Assembly: GCA_902475025.1 (NCBI GenBank)
Contig: CABRXX010000018.1
Coordinates: 1-46,026 of the forward strand
Direction: 5' to 3'
DNA length: 46,026 nt
DNA from: Merdiplasma sp905207905
Lineage (GTDB): Bacteria > Bacillota > Clostridia > Lachnospirales > Lachnospiraceae
Below, one piece after another: positions 40,748-46,026 of the stretch. Position 1 is the stretch's first letter, and each line of letters opens with the position of its first letter. Position numbers and translations under genes: made by a program. The notes below the pieces were generated by a model. The model worked only from the letters and a program-made list of their open reading frames with translations, did no database searches and had not been told where the DNA came from.

Positions 40748-42274
40748 CTATTTCCCCTGCTTTCTGTCTGTTTTTTCTTTTAATTCTATGACCAATTCCA
40801 AGAGGCTGTCAATGGTAGCTTCCCTGGCCATATAAGTCTCCATTCCCCACGCGTCTGCCGCCGCCCTGGTCTGTTTTCCGATGCAGGCTGCCCGCACTTT
40901 TGTATAATCCAGTCCCGGTGTGGCCTTCACAAAGCCCCGAACCGTAGAGGCGCTGGTAAATACTGCACAGGAAATCCTGCCTTCCTCAAATTCTTTCTTC
41001 TGATCAATGACCTCCTGACTTTCATAGAAGGTATCATAGGTGGCAAGATCCTCCACCTCCAAATCCTCCCTGGCCTGAAGAGCCCGGATGATCTCCTGAT
41101 TTCCTATGGCCGCCCTGGGAAGCAAAATCCGCTCTCCCCGGTCACATACCTGACAAAGAGCCAAACCCAAATGTTCCCCATCATAGACCTGGGGAAGCAA
41201 ATCCGGAAAAAATCCCCGCTCCTCCAGAGCTTTTCCGGTTCCTGTACCGATGGCTGCAAATTTCACACTGCCCAGCCTTCTTACATCCGTTCCGGTCTTT
41301 TTTAATTCCTCAAAGAAAACCCGCACTCCCGCCGGGCTGGTAAAAGCAATCCACTGGTAAGTCTCCAATCTGGAAAATGCCTCATACAGCCGATCTTGCT
41401 TCTCCAGCGGCGCAGTGCGGATAGCCGGAAGCTCCAGAACCTCCGCTCCTAAAAGCCTTAGTTTTTCCGCCATGGAAGAAACCAGCTCCCTAGGTCTGGT
41501 CACCAGCACTCTATAACCTGCCAGGGGCAGCTTTTCGTACCAGGCAAACTCCTTTGCCAGGGCGCACACCTTTCCCACTATAATAATCGCAGGCGTCAAA
41601 ATCCCCTGCCGTTTCACTTCCTCCTCCAGCGTGGCCACCGTGGCAACCACCCGCTTCTGCCCCGCTGTGGTCCCCTGCTGCAGCACCGCAGCCGGCATTT
41701 CGGACTCCATGCCTGCCTGCAAAAGTGCCTGACAGATATCTCCCAGCGCTGTGACTCCCATCAAAAAGACCAAAGTTCCCTTCGTCCGCACCAGAGCTTC
41801 AAAATCAATGTCATACTCTGCTCCCTGCCTTTTATGACCTGTAATAATATGTACGGAGGAAGTAAAATCCCGGTGTGTCACCGGGATTCCATTGTAAGCC
41901 GGTACTGCTACCGGGGAGGTGACTCCCGGTACGATCTCATAGGGGATCCCTTCCTTTACCAGAAGTTCCAGTTCCTCCCCTCCCCGGCCGAAAAGGAACG
42001 GATCTCCTCCCTTCAGCCGCACCACCTGATATCCTTTTTTTGCCTCCTCCACCAAAAGCCGGTTGATCCTCTCCTGCGGCATAGTGTGGTGAGAAGCCCG
42101 TTTTCCCACATTGATACACCGGGCCGTATCTGGGATCCTGGCTAAGACCCCCTGGCCCACCAGACTGTCATAAACGACTACTTCTGCTCTTTGCAGCGCC
42201 TTAAGTCCTTTTAGAGTAAACAGGCCGATGTCTCCCGGTCCTGCGCCTACCAGCCAAACTTTTCCTGTGCTCAT
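40748..42274 (-). CDS. cobA-hemD: Fused uroporphyrinogen-III methyltransferase / synthase (CobA-HemD)
   Basis: A bifunctional 508-aa protein. The N-terminal ~245 residues are SAM-dependent uroporphyrinogen-III C-methyltransferase (VWLVGAGPGD at the start, VVYDSLV, RLKGGDPFLFGRGGEE, PGVTSPVAVPAYNGIPVTHR), giving precorrin-2. The C-terminal part is uroporphyrinogen-III synthase HemD (VLVTRPRE, WIAFTSPAGVRVFF, AAIGTGTGKAL, AVFTSASTVRGF), which cyclises hydroxymethylbilane. The fusion, common in Clostridia, channels uroporphyrinogen III to sirohydrochlorin rather than heme. Confidence 0.95.
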   Translation of the reverse strand: MSTGKVWLVGAGPGDIGLFTLKGLKALQRAEVVVYDSLVGQGVLARIPDTARCINVGKRASHHTMPQERINRLLVEEAKKGYQVVRLKGGDPFLFGRGGEELELLVKEGIPYEIVPGVTSPVAVPAYNGIPVTHRDFTSSVHIITGHKRQGAEYDIDFEALVRTKGTLVFLMGVTALGDICQALLQAGMESEMPAAVLQQGTTAGQKRVVATVATLEEEVKRQGILTPAIIIVGKVCALAKEFAWYEKLPLAGYRVLVTRPRELVSSMAEKLRLLGAEVLELPAIRTAPLEKQDRLYEAFSRLETYQWIAFTSPAGVRVFFEELKKTGTDVRRLGSVKFAAIGTGTGKALEERGFFPDLLPQVYDGEHLGLALCQVCDRGERILLPRAAIGNQEIIRALQAREDLEVEDLATYDTFYESQEVIDQKKEFEEGRISCAVFTSASTVRGFVKATPGLDYTKVRAACIGKQTRAAADAWGMETYMAREATIDSLLELVIELKEKTDRKQGK

Positions 42275-42304
42275 GCCTTTCTTCCATCCTTCCTGCGCAT
42301 CTCT

Positions 42305-43201
42305 TCACGCTTCCTGCGTCATTCTGCACGCCTGCAAAAGCTCCTTTGCCAGGGCGATTCCCAGGGTCTCCGCCTTCTGCTTCTCCCCTGTAATCCTGCC
42401 CTTTTTATATTTTCCTGTCTCTTCCTCATAATACAGCCCAAGGAGGGTCAGCTCCTCTCCCCGGATTCTTCCATGGGCCGCTACCGGTGAGGAGCAGCCT
42501 CCATTGAGATACCGGACAAAGGCCCGCTCTCCCAGGGCAGCATAATAGCTATCCTCATCCTGATATCCATCCAGATAAGATACGTCCGCTCCCGCTCTTG
42601 CCTGCACTGCCAAAATCCCCTGGCCCGCCGCCGGAATCATCTCCTCCGGCTCGAAGTATCTGGAAATGCGGTACTCCAGCCCAAGGCGCTTCAACCCTGC
42701 CGCAGCCAGGATCAAGGCGCCATACGCCCCGCCATCCAGCTTGGCCAGCCTGGTCTGAACATTTCCCCTCACGCTCTTACAGGTGAGATTGGGATACAGC
42801 TCCCTTAACTGCAGGATTCTTCTCCGGCTGGAGCATCCCACTGGCTTGGACTCATCCAGCTTATCTGCCCCTTCCGGAAGCACCAGCACATCCCTTGGAT
42901 CTTCCCTCCTGGAAAAAGCCACCAATGGCAGCTCCACAGGCACCTCCATAGGCATATCCTTCAGGCTGTGTACGGAAATATCACTTTTATGCGCTAAAAG
43001 TGCCAGATCCAATTCCTTTACAAACAGGCCTTTTCCGCCGATCTGATCCAGGGTTTTGTCCAGGATCTTATCCCCTGTGGTTTTCATGGTAAGGATCTCC
43101 ACTTCCAAGCTGGAATCCCGCCTTCGGATATAGTCTCTCACCTGCTCGCTCTGTACCACGGCCAGCCTGCTCTCCCGGCTGCCAATCACTACTTTTTTCA
43201 T
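42305..43201 (-). CDS. hemC: Hydroxymethylbilane synthase (porphobilinogen deaminase)
   Basis: HemC polymerises four porphobilinogens to hydroxymethylbilane. The 298-aa product shows IGSRESRLAVVQSEQV, GGKGLFVKELD, HSLKDMP, SSRRRILQL, and the cysteine that holds the dipyrromethane cofactor in LNGGCSSPVAAHG. The start ATG overlaps the preceding stop (AATGA) and follows GGAG by eight bases. Confidence 0.96.
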   Translation of the reverse strand: MKKVVIGSRESRLAVVQSEQVRDYIRRRDSSLEVEILTMKTTGDKILDKTLDQIGGKGLFVKELDLALLAHKSDISVHSLKDMPMEVPVELPLVAFSRREDPRDVLVLPEGADKLDESKPVGCSSRRRILQLRELYPNLTCKSVRGNVQTRLAKLDGGAYGALILAAAGLKRLGLEYRISRYFEPEEMIPAAGQGILAVQARAGADVSYLDGYQDEDSYYAALGERAFVRYLNGGCSSPVAAHGRIRGEELTLLGLYYEEETGKYKKGRITGEKQKAETLGIALAKELLQACRMTQEA

Positions 43202-43683
43202 TCCCGCATCTCCTTGCCCTCTAAATCTTCTAAAAATTCCTGAAGCTCCTGACGGATCTGTTTTACCCTCTTGTGATCTTTTCCTCCTCCGTTAATCCCT
43301 ATGACAATGGAATCCTTCTGTATGACTGCCGGAAAATGGAAATCGCATTTCTGCTGGTCACTGGCTGTGTTCACCAGAATGCCCAACTCTTTGCAGTCCT
43401 TATAAATCTCATCATTTACCGCCCGGTTATCCGTTGCAATCAGCACCAGATCCGCGCCCAAAAGATCCCCTTTTTCGTAGGATTTTTCCCAGTAGGCCAA
43501 GGCTCCCGCCCCTGCCAGCGACAGGATTCTTGGAGAGGCTTTGGGGGCGATCACCAGAATCTCTCCGATAAAGGGCAGCAGCGCCTCCACCCGTCTGGAA
43601 GCGATCTTGCCAGCGCCAATCACCACGCACCGCCTTTTTGTCAGATCCATAAACAGGGGAAACATTTTTTTCTCACTCTTCAT
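43198..43683 (-). CDS. Precorrin-2 dehydrogenase / siroheme synthase N-domain (SirC/YlnF-like)
   Basis: The 161-aa product has the NAD-binding motif VVIGAGKIASRRVE and the segment ATDNRAVNDEIYKDC, then FHFPAVIQKDSIVIGINGGGKD. It oxidises precorrin-2 to sirohydrochlorin and may also insert iron; a cobalt route is offered by CbiK. The start at 43683 (ATG with GGAG seven bases before) overlaps hemA by 11 bp. In CysG this domain is fused to the methyltransferase; here they are separate genes. Confidence 0.9.
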   Translation of the reverse strand: MKSEKKMFPLFMDLTKRRCVVIGAGKIASRRVEALLPFIGEILVIAPKASPRILSLAGAGALAYWEKSYEKGDLLGADLVLIATDNRAVNDEIYKDCKELGILVNTASDQQKCDFHFPAVIQKDSIVIGINGGGKDHKRVKQIRQELQEFLEDLEGKEMRE

Positions 43684-44902
43684 ACAACCGCTCCAAGCCT
43701 TCCACACAGGTGATAAATTCCCTGGGATCTAAGGCATCCCGCAGCCCGAAGATCATCTTGTTCACCACATTTCCAGCCGCCTGATCCATAGCCTTTAACA
43801 GCCGCTCCCTGTCTGTGTCCTCCATAGGAGTTTTCCGCAGCATCTTCATAATACGGAAATTAAAATCCTCCACAGCCTCCGCCTTAATCTCCTGGATCCT
43901 GGGTATCAGCGCACGCCCCTGATACCAGCTATAAAACTCCGCCAGTTCCTCCTTCAGGATGACGCCTGCCTGCTCCATGCTTGCCTGCAGCGCCGGGGAA
44001 GAAGCATCGATCTTGAAACTGTCAATATCATACAGGGTGACCCCCGGAAGCGTTCCGATCTCAGGCTCCATGTCTCTGGGCACTGCCAGATCAATCAAAA
44101 TCAATTTTTTTCTAAGCGGAACGTTTTCCAACAATTCTCTGGTAAGGGTAAAATTAGGACTTGCTGTGGCGCTTACCACCAGATCACACTCTGGCAAAAA
44201 ATCCATACGTTCTCCGTAATTGATCCTGCTGCATCCCGGAGGAATGGTCACCATGCCGCTTCGGTACTGTCTTACCGTCACCGTCACCTCTGCCCCCGCC
44301 TCTTTCAGCGCCATGGCAGTCACCTTGCCCATCTCCCCGTTTCCAATCACCATGCAGGTTCTTCCCGTCAGATCATATCCCTGCTGCCTCAGCTTTTCAA
44401 TGGCCTGGTGGATCACCGAGCTGTTTCCTCTGGAAAAGGTCACCTCTGTTTTTACCCGCTTTGCTCCTGTCACCGCCTTGCGGAACAGCACCTCCAGCAC
44501 ATTGTCTGTACAGTAAGCCTCTCTTGCCAGGGACAAGGCATCCTTCACCTGGGTAATGATCTGATCCTCCGCTAAAATCTGAGATTTCAGCCCGCTGGTA
44601 AGATAAAATAAATGCTCTGCAGCCTCTGTTCCCTTCCTTTCTATAAAATACCGGCGAAATGCCTCCGGTTCTTTCTCTTTTTCCCTGCATAAAAATTCAT
44701 AAAGAGAACCCTGCCAATCCTCTTTTGTGCTGGCCCAAAGCTCCATCCGATTGCAGGTGGACAAAATAACGCCTCCAAAAACTCCCATTTCCCGCTTTAA
44801 ATGTTCCAGCGCTGCCGCAGCACTCTTTTTAGTAAAAGAAAACTGAGACCGAATATCTACGGACGCTCTGCTGTAATCAATCCCTATCATGGATATACTC
44901 AT
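43673..44902 (-). CDS. hemA: Glutamyl-tRNA reductase
   Basis: HemA reduces glutamyl-tRNA-Glu to glutamate-1-semialdehyde, the first committed step of the C5 tetrapyrrole pathway. The 409-aa protein has the catalytic Cys50 in STCNRMELW, the SQILAEDQIITQVKDAL segment, NADPH-binding VIGNGEMGK, and the C-terminal dimerisation domain. It leads the operon hemA-sirC-hemC-cobA/hemD-hemB-hemL. The start overlaps the stop of a small upstream ORF (44899-45054). Confidence 0.96.
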   Translation of the reverse strand: MSISMIGIDYSRASVDIRSQFSFTKKSAAAALEHLKREMGVFGGVILSTCNRMELWASTKEDWQGSLYEFLCREKEKEPEAFRRYFIERKGTEAAEHLFYLTSGLKSQILAEDQIITQVKDALSLAREAYCTDNVLEVLFRKAVTGAKRVKTEVTFSRGNSSVIHQAIEKLRQQGYDLTGRTCMVIGNGEMGKVTAMALKEAGAEVTVTVRQYRSGMVTIPPGCSRINYGERMDFLPECDLVVSATASPNFTLTRELLENVPLRKKLILIDLAVPRDMEPEIGTLPGVTLYDIDSFKIDASSPALQASMEQAGVILKEELAEFYSWYQGRALIPRIQEIKAEAVEDFNFRIMKMLRKTPMEDTDRERLLKAMDQAAGNVVNKMIFGLRDALDPREFITCVEGLERLYEE

Positions 44903-45054
44903 AGATCTGTTCTCCCATATCTTTGGTTTTCTGGCTGTCGCAACCGATCAAGGCCTGACAAAATCCTGGAAAGATTTCTGTTCCGTCTCCTGGCCGCTAC
45001 ATTTTTGATGCCGGAATTGTGAAAATGCGAAGTACAAAACAATTCGTCAGGCAT
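44899..45054 (-). CDS. Small ORF coupled to hemA (51 aa)
   Basis: A 51-codon frame begins MPDELFCTSHFHNSGIKNV, with GAGGTG six bases before its ATG, and ends at a TGA that overlaps the hemA ATG (ATGA). It lies directly behind the promoter at 45078-45106, so it is the first frame of the hem transcript. It contains FCTSHFH and an Arg-rich middle, and Leu codons lack CTG, unlike neighbours, so the coding status is doubtful. It could be a regulatory leader peptide. Confidence 0.4.
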   Translation of the reverse strand: MPDELFCTSHFHNSGIKNVAARRRNRNLSRILSGLDRLRQPENQRYGRTDL

Positions 45055-45077
45055 CTTTTCACCTCACATCTTTTTTC

Positions 45078-45106
45078 ATCTTAGCATAGAATTGTATCCG
45101 GCGCAA
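45078..45106 (-). promoter_or_regulatory. Promoter of the hem operon
   Basis: Minus-strand TTGCGC (45106-45101), a 17-bp spacer and TAAGAT (45083-45078). The leader to hemA is about 170 nt. No cobalamin riboswitch core motif was recognised in it. Confidence 0.6.
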
Positions 45107-45239
45107 CTTACTCACCCGGCTTTTGCCCCCGGATAAAAAAGAATAAAAGCATGAGCCGTTCCCGGATTCTGGCAGGCTCCTCTGCAGCGCTTCGCTGATT
45201 TTTCCAAAATATTTCTCTTTCTTTCCGAACACCGTGTGC

Positions 45240-45268
45240 TTGACACGCTTTGCGGATATGCTTACAAT
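45240..45268 (+). promoter_or_regulatory. Strong sigma-A promoter of cbiK
   Basis: TTGACA (45240-45245), a 17-bp spacer and TACAAT (45263-45268). It faces away from the hem promoter, with 134 bp between their -35 elements. Confidence 0.8.
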
Positions 45269-45356
45269 AGCATCAGCGTGGGAGGGACAATGCGTCCCGC
45301 TCCACGGATACCAACGAAAAATAACATCTATAGAGATGCTGCTTACGGAGGAGACT
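45269..45356 (+). promoter_or_regulatory. Foldable 5' leader of cbiK
   Basis: The ~82-nt leader has a hairpin, CGTGG..GGGAC / GTCCC..CCACG (about 45278-45306), with small bulges. Its left edge AGCATC can pair with GATGCT further right, but the same right segment also folds as CATCT-ATAG-AGATG. The two are exclusive, and the latter ends about 7 nt before GGAGGAG. Metal or ligand control is inferred only. Confidence 0.35.
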
Positions 45357-46026
45357 ATGCCAAAAGAGAGAAAAAAAGGGATTCTGGCGGTGAGCTTTGG
45401 TACCAGCCATGCTGACACCCGCAGAGTGACCATTGATGCCATTGAAAAAGAGATGCAGGACGCCTTTCCTGACTACCCCCTGTATCGCGCCTGGACCAGT
45501 CAAATGATCATCAAAAAAGTGAAACAGCGGGATCACCTTATAATCCATACAGTAAAAGAAGCCCTTGAACAGATGAAACAGGATGGAATCACAGATGTAT
45601 TGGTACAGCCCACCCATGTGATCAATGGAATTGAAAATGACCGGATGAAGGAGGATGCCCTCTGTTTTCAGAATTCCTTTTGCTCCATCTCCTTTGGGGA
45701 TCCCCTTCTTACCAGTGAGCAGGACAACCTGGCTGTGATCAAAGCAGTGGCAGATGAATTTTCTTCTCTGAAAAAGGAAGAGGCCCTGGTACTCATGGGC
45801 CACGGAACGCCTCATTTTTCCAACACGGTCTACGCTGCCCTGGACTACACTTTTAAGGATAAGGGATATCCCAATATTTTCATCGGAACCGTAGAAGCCT
45901 ACCCCTCCATGGAAACACTGCTGAAAATGATCGATGCCTACCATCCCTCCAAAATTTATCTGGCTCCATTTATGATCGTTGCCGGAGATCACGCTAAAAA
46001 TGATATGGCGGGAGAGGATCCGGAGT
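45357..46026 (+). CDS. cbiK: Sirohydrochlorin cobaltochelatase CbiK (partial, cut by window end)
   Basis: CbiK inserts cobalt into sirohydrochlorin at the start of anaerobic cobalamin synthesis. The 223 codons visible match the class II chelatase fold: ILAVSFGTSHADTR near the start, VQPTHVINGIENDRM, LVLMGHGTPHFSN with a metal/catalytic histidine, and IVAGDHAKNDMAGED with the second histidine. The ATG has GGAGGAG at 4-5 bases. The 3' end lies beyond the window. The divergent hem operon supplies its substrate. Confidence 0.92.
   Translation, partial: MPKERKKGILAVSFGTSHADTRRVTIDAIEKEMQDAFPDYPLYRAWTSQMIIKKVKQRDHLIIHTVKEALEQMKQDGITDVLVQPTHVINGIENDRMKEDALCFQNSFCSISFGDPLLTSEQDNLAVIKAVADEFSSLKKEEALVLMGHGTPHFSNTVYAALDYTFKDKGYPNIFIGTVEAYPSMETLLKMIDAYHPSKIYLAPFMIVAGDHAKNDMAGEDPE

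Noticed and set aside
44903..45239. Cobalamin riboswitch before hemA or cbiK
   Set aside because: The conserved core sequences I know for this class are not visible on either strand, although hem/cbi genes make one plausible.
1..46026. CRISPR array, prophage, restriction or toxin-antitoxin system
   Set aside because: No regularly spaced repeats, integrase, phage structural or defence genes were seen on either strand.

Overview
This window looks like part of the chromosome of a strictly anaerobic, spore-forming member of the Clostridia, most likely the family Lachnospiraceae. Three things point there: the gene order hup-rqcP-yabP-yabQ-divIC-spoIIE-tilS-hpt-ftsH that Firmicutes share; an oxygen-sensitive class III ribonucleotide reductase with no aerobic enzyme nearby; and a fused FeoA-FeoB ferrous iron transporter together with a C5 tetrapyrrole pathway that leads to corrinoids. 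No phage, CRISPR array, intact insertion sequence, tRNA or rRNA was found. The content is essentially a core genome.

Layout. From 1 to 6.7 kb, ddl-murF-pth-mfd form one tight leftward operon for cell-wall precursors, peptidyl-tRNA recycling and transcription-coupled repair. From 7.0 to 11.2 kb lie an L,D-transpeptidase and an intracellular GH13 alpha-glucan hydrolase. From 11.7 to 19.4 kb is the sporulation/division island (ftsH, hpt, tilS, spoIIE, divIC, yabQ, yabP, rqcP, hup). A Spo0A-type promoter with two 0A boxes lies directly before spoIIE, and the encoded SpoIIE is short and has one membrane segment. From 19.5 to 25.5 kb are mazG, pgcA, a CotS-like spore-coat kinase, hisS and cca.

From 25.9 to 27.6 kb are the only complete rightward genes: a secreted trigger-factor-like lipoprotein and a cold-shock protein. 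From 27.7 to 35.2 kb, leftward, come nrdD (with a fused C-terminal redoxin and two NrdR-box-like sites upstream), hflX, a TPR lipoprotein and feoAB. From 35.4 to 38.5 kb is a small accessory cluster (GNAT, 55-aa glycine-rich peptide, NTF2-like, DJ-1-like, second GNAT, VOC). From 38.5 to 44.9 kb, hemA-sirC-hemC-cobA/hemD-hemB-hemL turns glutamyl-tRNA into uroporphyrinogen III and then precorrin-2/sirohydrochlorin. The divergent cbiK at the right edge (cut by the window) is the cobaltochelatase that takes this product towards cobalamin. No late heme genes are present, so the operon probably serves B12/siroheme.

The items most worth a second look are the 0A-controlled short SpoIIE, the NrdR-site pair before nrdD, the NrdD-redoxin fusion, the secreted trigger-factor lipoprotein, a small ORF coupled to hemA, paired perfect DnaA boxes, a foldable leader before cbiK, and a family of palindromic intergenic repeats.
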